From Fulvitalea axinellae (GTDB taxonomy: Bacteria > Bacteroidota > Bacteroidia > Cytophagales > Cyclobacteriaceae): 64,000 bases of DNA. Below are positions 25,932-33,952 of this stretch, piece by piece (positions within the stretch are counted from its first letter, which is position 1; each line of letters starts with the position of its first letter). The stretch is taken from the NCBI RefSeq assembly GCF_036492835.1, contig NZ_AP025314.1:2274010-2338009 (forward strand), in the 5' to 3' direction. The notes under the pieces were generated by a model that did no database searches, was not told where the DNA came from, and worked only from the letters and a program-made list of their open reading frames with translations. The translations under genes and the position numbers were made by a program.

Positions 25932-27008
25932 TTAAAACCCAATAGTTTTGGCTGTTTTCGTTTCGTTGAAATTGTCGCTATTGTAGTTGAAAATTTCGGC
26001 GAGGCTCAGCTCTGAGTTCGGGTCTTCTTGGCCTAGCGATTCCATCAGGATTTTTGTTTTTAACTTGGTCAAAGGCTTGAAATCGTAATATGCGATCATC
26101 CTGCCTTTGCGCAGTAGGGCTTTGTCAATTTTGTCTATGCTGGTGTTAAAAGTACAGATGACTTTAATGTTCAGATAATCGCTGAAAAGGCCGTCGGTTA
26201 ATTGTAAGATAGTGGAAACCACGGAGTTTTCATTCGTCTGTTCCCGGGATGTGATTACCTTTTCGGCATCTTCTATAATTAAAACCGCGTTTCGGTGAGT
26301 CAACAGAAACGATATAAACGTGGGGTGTAGGAGTTCGTTAACAAATTCGTTTTGTATAAAAATAAAAGTGTTCTTTGTGAATTTTGATATTAGGTGTCTT
26401 ATATAAGTGGTTTTCCCGGTGCCGGGCGTGCCGTGGAGTAGGATTAGCCCGGCATTGTTAGTGGACAGGGATTCGGAAATTGTATCGTTTACTTTCTCAA
26501 AATCGTCGTTATAGTGCTTTTGGGCGTCGATACTAACATTTTCCGTTTTGACGTCTTCGGTATAGAAATCATTGGACTTGGCCAATACTTTGAAAGTCGG
26601 TGTTTTTTCTTCTCCGAATTTGCTTCTAAGCTTGTGATTGGCCTCCAAAATCCATCTTTCAGTTTTCAGGTCTTTAGAGTCGTAAAGAAAAATAGCGGTA
26701 AGTGTATTGTTGTTAAGTGATAATTCTAATATCGTTCTCAGTTGTTCGTTCTTGAATAAGTAAAAGTACGGGTAGTCATCATCAGGATTTGCGCCCAATT
26801 CGTTTTTGGTGTCCCAATTTTTGCACATTACTTCAAACCCCGTGTTTTCGGGATTAATCGTTTGAAGGACATTCTCCATGTTTTGTTTTTTCTCATCCAT
26901 GGGGATGTCTAGTCTTAGTTCAGAAGGAAGAGCGTTAAAACGTAAGGTAAAATAGCTGGTTTTCTCAAATTCGTTATATCCGCCAAAGGCTTTAAAGAGA
27001 TCGGTCAT
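25932..27008 (-). CDS. AAA+ ATPase, BCS1/CDC48-like, function unknown
   Basis: A 358-residue soluble protein. Residues 1-155 are an N-terminal domain I do not recognise. The C-terminal AAA+ core has Walker A HGTPGTGKT (192-200), Walker B AVLIIEDAE (241-249), sensor-1 VICTFNT (about 283-289) and an arginine-finger region ALLRKGRM (297-304), followed by a short lid. This is the pattern of classic-clade AAA ATPases similar to BCS1 and FtsH-related unfoldases, but without a protease or membrane part. Partners are unknown. It is in the same direction as, and 180 bp downstream of, the RING/TerD-like gene; a shared function is possible but not shown. Confidence 0.8.
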   Translation of the reverse strand: MTDLFKAFGGYNEFEKTSYFTLRFNALPSELRLDIPMDEKKQNMENVLQTINPENTGFEVMCKNWDTKNELGANPDDDYPYFYLFKNEQLRTILELSLNNNTLTAIFLYDSKDLKTERWILEANHKLRSKFGEEKTPTFKVLAKSNDFYTEDVKTENVSIDAQKHYNDDFEKVNDTISESLSTNNAGLILLHGTPGTGKTTYIRHLISKFTKNTFIFIQNEFVNELLHPTFISFLLTHRNAVLIIEDAEKVITSREQTNENSVVSTILQLTDGLFSDYLNIKVICTFNTSIDKIDKALLRKGRMIAYYDFKPLTKLKTKILMESLGQEDPNSELSLAEIFNYNSDNFNETKTAKTIGF

Positions 27009-27188
27009 AGGTTAATTTTTATTCTTTGGATAGAATGATAAAAGTGATATTTGGATTTAAAAATATAATCGACGAATATACGAAACTAAGTTTAATTTGG
27101 CCTAAATATACTTTACGATTGACAGTTATTCATGATCAAGTTTTGTCTCAGAATAAATGTAATGTGAATGCCACTCAAAGCTGATGGT

Positions 27189-29459
27189 TTAAGCGGGAAA
27201 GAGCGTATTCAAAGATTCGGGTTTTTGTAGCCAGTTAGCGTCATAACAAGCGTCGGCTTCGTCAGGCATATAAACTCGCTGGCCCCCTTGGGCTTGGATT
27301 TTTAATTCCAGAAGCTCGCCGATACTTATTTTCTCAGTTAACTTTTTGATATAGGCCTTTAGTGTTCGTGTATCCAAATCTTGGATTCGCTGACCATCGA
27401 AAGGCATCTCCAACCAAATTATCTCTCCATTTTCCACATCCAAAGTGCCAAACACGAGCCCTTTGTTTAAGGATTCTTTGATGCGGATTTGATGTTGGAC
27501 ACACGATGGATCATAAGCCACTCCACTTTTTTTGGAGATTCGCATGGGGTATTTGCTGTCCATCCACCCGACGACCATATTTGGATTCAGGCTTCCGGGC
27601 GTATAGGCGTTGCAGGTAAAGCTTACGAAGCGTGCCCGGGCTTTTCGCAAGACGTTTAGGTCCACGTCGATATACTCTGCCGTGCCGGACATATGAGGAA
27701 TCTGTTGGATATCTCCGCTATGAATACAGCCGGTGGTTGATAGCTGTGAGTATGAGCAGTGATCTACATGGTCGTCATAGGCTATGGCGCAGCTTAGGTC
27801 CATATCCAGATGTTGGGAGGGAAGGCCTTCGCCCCATTCCATGAACAGCCTGATCGTATCTCCTTGCGTTTCAAGCCGGGTTCCTTGCGGAACGTGATCC
27901 AGATCCTGAATGCTTTCACTGCGGTCGCCGATAGGCAAGGGCATTTCGAAAAGGCGTTTGTCGATAAAGGTTTTGCCCTCACGGTAGTCTTCCGCTTCGA
28001 ATCGATTCCAAAGCGTATTAAGCGTCATGTTTCGGATTTGATGGCGGACAGCCTGTAGCTCCTCGTCCGAATACAGATGTAATAAGGAATGCGGTTCGAT
28101 GCTTTTCTTAACGCCTCCAAGTGGCTGGACTATGCGTGGAATGCCCCTGTCGAAATAATTGGAGGCATACATCTGCAAAGTCAACAGAAGACGGACCGGG
28201 AGCTGGTCCGCTATTTCCGAGAAATGGGTTAGGGTCGGTTTTGGGGCGAACCAAAGCATATTGGAAAACAGCGTACGGGCAAAGATGCCGGGCTTTTGCT
28301 TTAAGAGACGGAACACTTTGTCTTCGTCATAGCGAATCCTCGCCTCTTCGATTTCGCCGAGAAAAACGGGATAGTCCTGAGTATGGAAGCAATGCAGGAG
28401 CTTTTGTAAATTCTCAAAGCCTTTCTTTTTAGAATATTCTACCAAGCGCAGAGCCCGAATGAAACGAACCCACATTTCGCGTTGAGGGTGCATATTTTCG
28501 CAGGCGGCTTTGGCCGGCACCTTCAGACCGTTCAGCCACTCGGTGACGCGACGACAATCCGAACGGGAATATTTCAATTTCAGTTCGGAAATGGTTTTAA
28601 TTTTCTCCTGCTCATTCTGAGGATTTATAAACTGATAACGAGAATTTCGTTCGATACGGTTTCTAATGACTTTAGGCTGGACCAGTTGTAGATATCCCGT
28701 ATGTTTGAACCACAAATACCGAAGAATATCGGTAGGAGAGTTGAACAGTTTACCTGCCTCACGGCTTTTTCCGTTTGCCACCAACGTGTCCAGAACCAGC
28801 ATCAAAGTCTCTTTCATCACGATCTGTGCCTTCTCCGGCAAGTCAAGATGGCGGAGCAGTACCTTTAAACTTTCCGCTTGGCTGGCGTCAAGGGCTACCG
28901 GAGATTCCAATAAGGCTTGGAAATGGGCATTCAGCTCAGCGTCACCCCAATATTCCAAAACTTTCAGTTTGCTTCCCTGCCCTTCGAAGTATTTTATATC
29001 AGAAGAATCGAAAGGTTGGCCGCAAAACGGACAACCGTTGTAACGGTGAAGCGGAAACGTATTCTTTGGGATTCGGTGACCGCACGAAAGCAATGGACCG
29101 TCTTGTAAGCCGAACTCATTGCATAAATAAGTCATGAAATGGTCCAGGTTTGTGACGCCGGTGGGCGTGTCCCAGCCTTTGATTAGAGGTGTCCATCCCT
29201 TGCCGAGCCCCAAAACGGACTCCAAGCATTGGAGTAGCTCAAGGCTGGCTCTTCGGGGCGAATCACTGATAACGCCCATTAGCGCAGGCGACAAGCCGAA
29301 ACCGAGTTTTTTCAACCGGGCGACCAATGCCAGCGCAATGTCATTCGCTCGGTCCGTTGCGTTTCGTTTTGGGCCAGGAATATAAACCGCCAATTGGCGC
29401 AGGCTAACTTGGATGAGTTCGTTGTGTCGGGTCGCCATGTTTGGAAATCGTCTTTTCAA
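27189..29459 (-). CDS. Large protein with RING-like zinc motif and TerD-like C-terminus (MXAN_6230/SCO0854-like)
   Basis: A 756-residue cytosolic protein. Near residues 124-150 is a compact cysteine-histidine motif, SCGHRIPKNTF...GCPFCGQPF (C126, H128, C143, C146), resembling the second half of a RING finger. The middle is helical. Residues about 555-640 carry a block like TerD-family stress proteins: DLDLSCAIAYDD, CIHSGDIQ, TAEYIDVDLNVLR and MVVGWMDSKYPM. This two-part layout recalls the family named after MXAN_6230 and SCO0854; the match is from memory and should be verified. TerD domains bind calcium and act in tellurite or phage-stress networks. No ter operon genes are adjacent. A second ATG at 29438 is an equally plausible start. 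Confidence 0.6.
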   Translation of the reverse strand: MKRRFPNMATRHNELIQVSLRQLAVYIPGPKRNATDRANDIALALVARLKKLGFGLSPALMGVISDSPRRASLELLQCLESVLGLGKGWTPLIKGWDTPTGVTNLDHFMTYLCNEFGLQDGPLLSCGHRIPKNTFPLHRYNGCPFCGQPFDSSDIKYFEGQGSKLKVLEYWGDAELNAHFQALLESPVALDASQAESLKVLLRHLDLPEKAQIVMKETLMLVLDTLVANGKSREAGKLFNSPTDILRYLWFKHTGYLQLVQPKVIRNRIERNSRYQFINPQNEQEKIKTISELKLKYSRSDCRRVTEWLNGLKVPAKAACENMHPQREMWVRFIRALRLVEYSKKKGFENLQKLLHCFHTQDYPVFLGEIEEARIRYDEDKVFRLLKQKPGIFARTLFSNMLWFAPKPTLTHFSEIADQLPVRLLLTLQMYASNYFDRGIPRIVQPLGGVKKSIEPHSLLHLYSDEELQAVRHQIRNMTLNTLWNRFEAEDYREGKTFIDKRLFEMPLPIGDRSESIQDLDHVPQGTRLETQGDTIRLFMEWGEGLPSQHLDMDLSCAIAYDDHVDHCSYSQLSTTGCIHSGDIQQIPHMSGTAEYIDVDLNVLRKARARFVSFTCNAYTPGSLNPNMVVGWMDSKYPMRISKKSGVAYDPSCVQHQIRIKESLNKGLVFGTLDVENGEIIWLEMPFDGQRIQDLDTRTLKAYIKKLTEKISIGELLELKIQAQGGQRVYMPDEADACYDANWLQKPESLNTLFPA

Positions 29460-29914
29460 AAATTGCCGGGCAATCGCGACGCTGAGTCTACCTTAAAGAA
29501 AAAGAAGTAAGCGTCACTTGGCCCGGCTTAAAATCTTGTTGGAGCCGAAAAGTATAAATAGGAAGGAAATCGCCCGAGTATTCATATAGTGGATGACCAG
29601 GAGTAACCCGGGCTTGTCCTGTCCTTTGTTGTTTTCGTTGACTCAAAGGTGAGCGCCAAGTGCGCAATCTTTTTGCGCAGTTCATTTTTCTTTTAAAAAT
29701 TTCCGAAAAAAATCGTGTGTTTTGGGTTGTGGAGATATAGAGGTGTCGATGTTTTTTAGTCTTTAGATGGTAAAGTGGAGGTTGGCGGTTTGTTTGGCCA
29801 CAAGCTCGGAGGCTATCCGCAACTGACTTTGTGGTGCGTCTTTATTTGAACGACAATTCATGGTTTTTAATAATAAATAAATGTATGTTTATGTTTTTAA
29901 CCATATGAAAGATA
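29460..29914. other. Intergenic region between divergent genes
   Basis: This 455-bp stretch separates the RING/TerD-like gene (minus) from the unknown membrane protein gene (plus) and should contain both promoters. A 65-codon minus-strand frame at 29488-29685 has no protein-like features. TATGTTTA near 29883 is a near match to the -7 element, about 25 bp before the plus-strand start. I see nothing else in it. Confidence 0.3.
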
Positions 29915-31222
29915 ATGAACACTAAAAAACTACTTGAATATTCAATATTTGCTAGGATATTTGTAGCCCTCATGTTTACGATAATGGTGGGCTTTATTAT
30001 TAAATCCTTTATCCTTTTCCCGAATGAGTTGCTTTTTGATAACGTTATGGAATACACAAGTTCTAGGTATTCCAGTAACGGAAGATCAGGATGGACATAT
30101 AACTTTTACGTATTAAATCAAGACGGATTGTTCGTAAGGGTTTTTGTGCTCCTCCCTATACTGTTTGCTACGGTTTTCTATTTTGGAGTATTATCGGCTA
30201 TTTCGATTTTTTATAATTTAAAGTCAAAAAGGACAAAAGAGGCCGGTAGAGATACAAAGTTGGTCCTGCTTATCGCTTTTCCGTTTCTGGTAATGCCTAA
30301 CTATTATTCCTTCAGTCAACTGTTCGATATAAATGAAAGAGGGGGGTATTTGGTGCAAGACAGGATATTGACTCCTGATAATAAGATATTGGAAATTGGA
30401 ACCAGAAAACTTCGAGGGCACTATATAGAAAATAACTCTACTGTGAGTAATGATTCTAGCTTCTTGCTTGTAAGGCTAATAAATGAAAATAACGATGAAG
30501 AAATATTTCGTGATAAAATTGGCGTTGCCTCGCAAAATACCATGAACTTTCTTTGTGGAGATACTTTGTGGTTATTTCAGGAAAAAGCCCAATACCTGAA
30601 GGCATTAAGTATGAGATCCAAAAAAGTTTTGATAGAGGATAAAAACGGTCTTCTGGAAATGATGCCTGAAGGTTTGAATACGGGAATATCCGAATTATCT
30701 CATTCTCCCGCTCGCAAGAAAAGCATCTATATACACACTGACGACGGAAGGAAATTATATCTGCATACAGATATAAATACTGTGTCTGAAAGCTATAGGT
30801 ACAAATCAAATAATACCGTTAAATACTATTTGAGGGCGGAAAATAAACATAGGTTTGTTTTGAATTCCAATGAAGTGCAGGTGCCTGTTAATTGGAGGAA
30901 TGAAATTCTCTTGGATGCTGAAATCATTAACTACAAAGATGATACGATCATAATAAGGCATCGAAAAAAGGTCAATAGAGACGCTAAGTTTTTGATTACC
31001 GCTTACTCCATTAGCGATGCTAAGAAAATATGGGAATACTCAGAAGAGGAAAGCCCATTACTCGAAAAAGTGTACGGAAAGATCAAGGTTAAGGCGCTTA
31101 TTAATAAGGGAGAAACGATTTTGAATCTATATGATACATATTCCCTTAAAGGTACTGTATTGGTAGATGCCCAAGGCAAACAAACAACGATAAACGGAAC
31201 CTTAGATGCCTTGAGGTTATAG
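29915..31222 (+). CDS. Membrane protein of unknown function
   Basis: I do not recognise this 435-residue protein. Three hydrophobic helices lie in the first third (about 13-35, 74-100, 114-133), with a stretch of about 40 residues between the first two probably on the outer face. Residues 135-435 are soluble and beta-rich, with spaced strands such as DTLWLFQEKAQYLKAL and DTIIIRHRKK that may form a propeller-like fold. Its A+T-rich composition differs from the G+C-richer neighbours, a possible sign of recent acquisition. Its last codon and stop lie inside the target duplication of the insertion sequence that follows, so the element inserted exactly at the gene end without damaging it. Confidence 0.6.
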   Translation: MNTKKLLEYSIFARIFVALMFTIMVGFIIKSFILFPNELLFDNVMEYTSSRYSSNGRSGWTYNFYVLNQDGLFVRVFVLLPILFATVFYFGVLSAISIFYNLKSKRTKEAGRDTKLVLLIAFPFLVMPNYYSFSQLFDINERGGYLVQDRILTPDNKILEIGTRKLRGHYIENNSTVSNDSSFLLVRLINENNDEEIFRDKIGVASQNTMNFLCGDTLWLFQEKAQYLKALSMRSKKVLIEDKNGLLEMMPEGLNTGISELSHSPARKKSIYIHTDDGRKLYLHTDINTVSESYRYKSNNTVKYYLRAENKHRFVLNSNEVQVPVNWRNEILLDAEIINYKDDTIIIRHRKKVNRDAKFLITAYSISDAKKIWEYSEEESPLLEKVYGKIKVKALINKGETILNLYDTYSLKGTVLVDAQGKQTTINGTLDALRL

Positions 31223-31225
31223 TAA
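31217..31225. repeat. Left 9-bp target-site duplication of the IS element
   Basis: TTATAGTAA here is identical to 32420-32428 and includes the TAG stop codon of the upstream membrane protein gene. Confidence 0.9.
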
Positions 31226-31293
31226 CTGACCTTTCGCTCGCCTTTCCTATTGCAATTTTGGAAATTATATGATAAGTGACCGATTTTTGAAAA

Positions 31294-32367
31294 ATGAAAA
31301 GGAGAGACGGATTTGAATTATACACGGATTATCTTATTGCCAGTCGAGGGCAAGCCACCTCAACAGGGCTCTCAGCATCTTTGGACAATCAGATTCCCCA
31401 TGATTATTTCAGCGACCTCCTCAAGCAACCGGACATGGACCAAAAGGCTTTTTGGAAAGAGGTGAAGTCTTTCGCCAGGAGTATTGAGGGCGAAGAGGCG
31501 GTTTTGAGTATCGACGATTGCATTGTCCACAAGCCTCATTCCTCGGAAAACGACATCGTAGCTTATCATTTCGACCATACTGTAGGCAAAGCGGTCAAAG
31601 GGATCAACTCCCTTAACTTTCTTCTGAGCAATACCGTGGAAGGACAAACGGTTAACTGTCCGGTCGCTTATGAGATCGTCCACAAGACGGTGAAATACAT
31701 AGACAAGAACGGGAAGGAAAAGCGTAAAAGCGAGAAAACGAAAAATGAGATGGTACTGGAAGTTTTACACCGTCTAAACTTTCTGAACAAACTGGTTTTC
31801 AGGTACATTCTTTTCGATACGTGGTTCACCGCCAGCGATACGCTGAAGTATATTCATTACAAGCTCAAGAAGGTTTTCGTTTGCCCGCTGAAGAGCAACA
31901 GGAATATAGCAATGAGCGAAAAGGACAAAAACGAGGGCAAATTCATTCACGTTTCGGATGCGCCTATTGAAAGCGGTCAAGTGAAGCGGGTGTGGGTCAA
32001 GGGAGTTGATTTTCCTGTCACGCTCGCCAAACAAGTCTTTACAAACAGGGACCGGTCGACCGCGGAACAATGGCTGGTTACCAACGGGGAGAACATGGCT
32101 TTCGAGGATATCGTAGCGATCTACCAAAAACGGTGGAAAGTCGAGGAGTTCCATAAGTCGCTCAAGCAAAACACGATGTTAGGCAAGTCTCCCACAAAGA
32201 TGGAGATTACCCAATTGAACCACATCTTCGCTTCCATGATCGCCTACATAAAACTGGAAAAACTGAAGGTTAAGGAGAAGCTGAATCACTTTGCGATAAA
32301 ATCAAAATTGTATTTGAAGATGATAAAGGCTGCCATGGAAGAACTTGACGCCTTGCGGTCGGCCTGA
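31294..32367 (+). CDS. IS4-family DDE transposase
   Basis: A 357-residue transposase of the RNase H-like DDE type. Visible catalytic positions are SIDDC (first Asp near 74), ILFDTWF (second Asp) and the IS4-family signature Y-2-R-3-E-6-K seen in YQKRWKVEEFHKSLK (third catalytic Glu). The gene is uninterrupted, starts at ATG 31294 and ends 52 bp before the right end of the element, where a hairpin overlapping the right inverted repeat can terminate transcription. The product cuts and pastes the element by recognising its 17-bp ends. Subgroup placement within IS4 would need a database comparison. Confidence 0.92.
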   Translation: MKRRDGFELYTDYLIASRGQATSTGLSASLDNQIPHDYFSDLLKQPDMDQKAFWKEVKSFARSIEGEEAVLSIDDCIVHKPHSSENDIVAYHFDHTVGKAVKGINSLNFLLSNTVEGQTVNCPVAYEIVHKTVKYIDKNGKEKRKSEKTKNEMVLEVLHRLNFLNKLVFRYILFDTWFTASDTLKYIHYKLKKVFVCPLKSNRNIAMSEKDKNEGKFIHVSDAPIESGQVKRVWVKGVDFPVTLAKQVFTNRDRSTAEQWLVTNGENMAFEDIVAIYQKRWKVEEFHKSLKQNTMLGKSPTKMEITQLNHIFASMIAYIKLEKLKVKEKLNHFAIKSKLYLKMIKAAMEELDALRSA

Positions 32368-32385
32368 AATATATTCATTAAGAAT

Positions 32386-32410
32386 CGCTCTCCCAAATGC
32401 AGGGAGAGCG
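32386..32410 (+). terminator. Hairpin at the right end of the IS element
   Basis: CGCTCTCCC (32386-32394) pairs perfectly with GGGAGAGCG (32402-32410). It overlaps the right inverted repeat and follows the transposase stop by 18 bp. There is no T run, so termination would be inefficient; it may also be a structural part of the transposon end. Confidence 0.5.
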
Positions 32411-32419
32411 AAAGTTCAG

Positions 32420-32428
32420 TTATAGTAA
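32420..32428. repeat. Right 9-bp target-site duplication of the IS element
   Basis: TTATAGTAA here is identical to 31217-31225 and marks the right insertion boundary. Confidence 0.9.
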
Positions 32429-32436
32429 TTAACCAG

Positions 32437-32470
32437 CCTTTCACTCCCCCAATTCAGGGTGAGCGAAAGG
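32437..32470. terminator. Imperfect hairpin resembling the IS ends, possible convergent terminator
   Basis: A 14-pair stem with two mismatches (32437-32450 with 32457-32470) has a six-base loop. Both arms resemble the IS inverted repeats (CCTTTCACTCCCC, GGTGAGCGAAAGG). It sits between convergent transcripts where a terminator is expected. Confidence 0.45.
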
Positions 32471-32824
32471 TTAGATAATATACCAATCCGTTAATTTCAA
32501 AATAGCGACAAAAGAGCCGTAGACGACCAAAAAGCCAAACGAAATCAGAAAGTATTTGGGATAGGCTTTTTTCTGTTTTGAAAATACAAATTGGGCGCCC
32601 CAAGGTATCAGGGAGGTAAACGCTAAAATAAAATTGAATAATACGATAACCGAGGCTAAAATGCCTATGGCAAAAGCTGGGCGTATCGTTAAGTTGAATA
32701 AACCATACAAAGCCCCCATTGCCATAGCCACCGCCAAACTTATGATTCCGTATTTTATCCCTCTGGTTATTAAGCCAAAACCTGTTCTGGGTTTTTCTTT
32801 GTTTTGTTTTTCGCTTTTTTCCAT
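32471..32824 (-). CDS. Small integral membrane protein of the iron-uptake operon
   Basis: A 117-residue protein (from the ATG at 32824; a longer frame to 32944 lies inside the preceding gene and is not protein-like) with about three hydrophobic helices: GIISLAVAMAMGALYGLF, FAIGILASVIVLFNFILAF and YFLISFGFLVVYGSFVAIL. Its start overlaps the last 55 bp of the PepSY protein gene, which indicates translational coupling. I do not recognise the family. Position at the end of a TonB receptor-DUF4374-PepSY operon suggests a helper role in iron acquisition at the inner membrane. The gene ends right next to the hairpin beside the IS element. Confidence 0.65.
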   Translation of the reverse strand: MEKSEKQNKEKPRTGFGLITRGIKYGIISLAVAMAMGALYGLFNLTIRPAFAIGILASVIVLFNFILAFTSLIPWGAQFVFSKQKKAYPKYFLISFGFLVVYGSFVAILKLTDWYII

Positions 32825-33948
32825 CGCGGTATCCAAATATAAAATCCAGTGATAAAAAGCCCCGCGCATACCAGGCAAGAGACTAATGCGATTATTCTTG
32901 TGACATTTCCGCCGAATGTGCCGTAATGTAGAGGCGTGACCCAATCGATATAAACCCTGGAAGTGGGAGGCACGTCACGGTCACTGCTGAAGATCAGCGC
33001 GCCCGAATATTGATCGAAAGACATACGGGAAACATGTCCGACTTGATGATAATCGACGGGTTCCATAACGGAAACCGAGATTACGCCAAGGCTGTCTTTC
33101 GGCAGTTCGTATCCTTGTACTAACCCATCGGGTTTATGTTTTTTCACTTCCCGCTCAATATCGGAAAGACTGAGCGTGGGAGTGTCTGGTCTGTAAGCCG
33201 ATTGCGGAGACAGAATGTTTTCTAGTGACTTGGGCGCCGCAAAACCCACAAGAAACAAACCTAGAATAATAAATTGGTTGAATGTGATGGCTGCGCCCGT
33301 CATGGAAAGTATGCTGATGACAGGCGAGAAATAGAAGCCCAGCGTATTGTGGGAATCGTAATTCACCCGCTTTGCGCTTGCGTCGGTTTTTATGGTTAAA
33401 CGGCTTTTCAGATTCTTTAATTTCTTTGGTATCCAAAGCCTTAATCCGCTAATCATCAAAACGACGCACATCAGTGAACTGACGCCGACCAAATAACGCC
33501 CTACGGACGGGATTAGGAGCGTGCGGTGCAGGTGCTTGACAAATCCAGTGAACGATTCCCATTTATAAATCCTTTTTCCGGCAATATCGCCGGTATAGGG
33601 GTTCAGTATGAATTGGCGGTCATCGTCTTGCAAATAGCCGACGAAAGCGCCTCCAAGGTGTTCGTCGGAAAACAGGAAACGGATTTTTTCTTTTTCTCCG
33701 ATTTGGCTTTCGAAGCGTTCTAAAATTTGATCGTAAGAAAGTTCCCGGTTATTTTTCGGGCTCCCGAATTCAAAAAGCTCGGGATTGAGCCAATGATCTA
33801 TTTCCTGTTCGAAAACCAAAATGGCTCCCGTAAGGCTGACAATCAGCAAAACGGATCCCGCCAATACGCCGGCGGCGGTATGCCACTTGGCATACCACCG
33901 CTTTTGGTGTCTGTATAGCTTCCGTACGAAGTTGTTCCTTCCGGACAT
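32770..33948 (-). CDS. PepSY-domain inner-membrane protein (PiuB/siderophore reductase-like)
   Basis: A 392-residue protein of the PepSY-associated TM helix family. It starts with a basic segment and a first helix (WHTAAGVLAGSVLLIVSLTGAILVFEQEID), has a periplasmic PepSY-like part (residues about 55-120), and further helices around FVKHLHRTLLIPSVGRYLVG, SPVISILSMTGAAITFNQFI and IIALVSCLVCAGLFITGFYIWI. The histidines in HRTLL and HYGTFGG are positioned like heme or iron ligands known in this family. Members occur with siderophore receptors and are thought to reduce or release ferric iron from siderophores. It starts 4 bp after the DUF4374 stop codon. Confidence 0.82.
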   Translation of the reverse strand: MSGRNNFVRKLYRHQKRWYAKWHTAAGVLAGSVLLIVSLTGAILVFEQEIDHWLNPELFEFGSPKNNRELSYDQILERFESQIGEKEKIRFLFSDEHLGGAFVGYLQDDDRQFILNPYTGDIAGKRIYKWESFTGFVKHLHRTLLIPSVGRYLVGVSSLMCVVLMISGLRLWIPKKLKNLKSRLTIKTDASAKRVNYDSHNTLGFYFSPVISILSMTGAAITFNQFIILGLFLVGFAAPKSLENILSPQSAYRPDTPTLSLSDIEREVKKHKPDGLVQGYELPKDSLGVISVSVMEPVDYHQVGHVSRMSFDQYSGALIFSSDRDVPPTSRVYIDWVTPLHYGTFGGNVTRIIALVSCLVCAGLFITGFYIWIPRWKKAKNKTKKNPEQVLA

Positions 33949-33952
33949 AAGC

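Larger units (their letters stand above)
31226..32419 (+). mobile_element. Complete IS4-family insertion sequence with 9-bp target duplication
   Basis: The 1194-bp element is bounded by 17-bp inverted repeats, CTGACCTTTCGCTCGCC at 31226-31242 and its counterpart CTGAACTTTCGCTCTCC (as reverse complement of 32403-32419), 15 of 17 identical. The 9-bp direct repeat TTATAGTAA flanks it at 31217-31225 and 32420-32428. One full-length transposase gene fills the interior. Intact ends, intact gene and perfect duplication indicate a recent insertion. Confidence 0.93.

Noticed and set aside
29488..29685. A 65-codon minus-strand frame upstream of the RING/TerD-like gene
   Set aside because: Arg- and Gln-rich shadow-like composition and location in a promoter region; no supporting signal.
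32386..32475. Possible MITE or CRISPR-like tandem repeats at the right IS end
   Set aside because: Only two diverged hairpins are present, the first is part of the IS end itself, and there is no regular spacer pattern.
32825..32944. N-terminal extension of the small membrane protein
   Set aside because: The extension is translated from inside the PepSY gene and is basic and unstructured; the ATG at 32824 starts a normal membrane protein.
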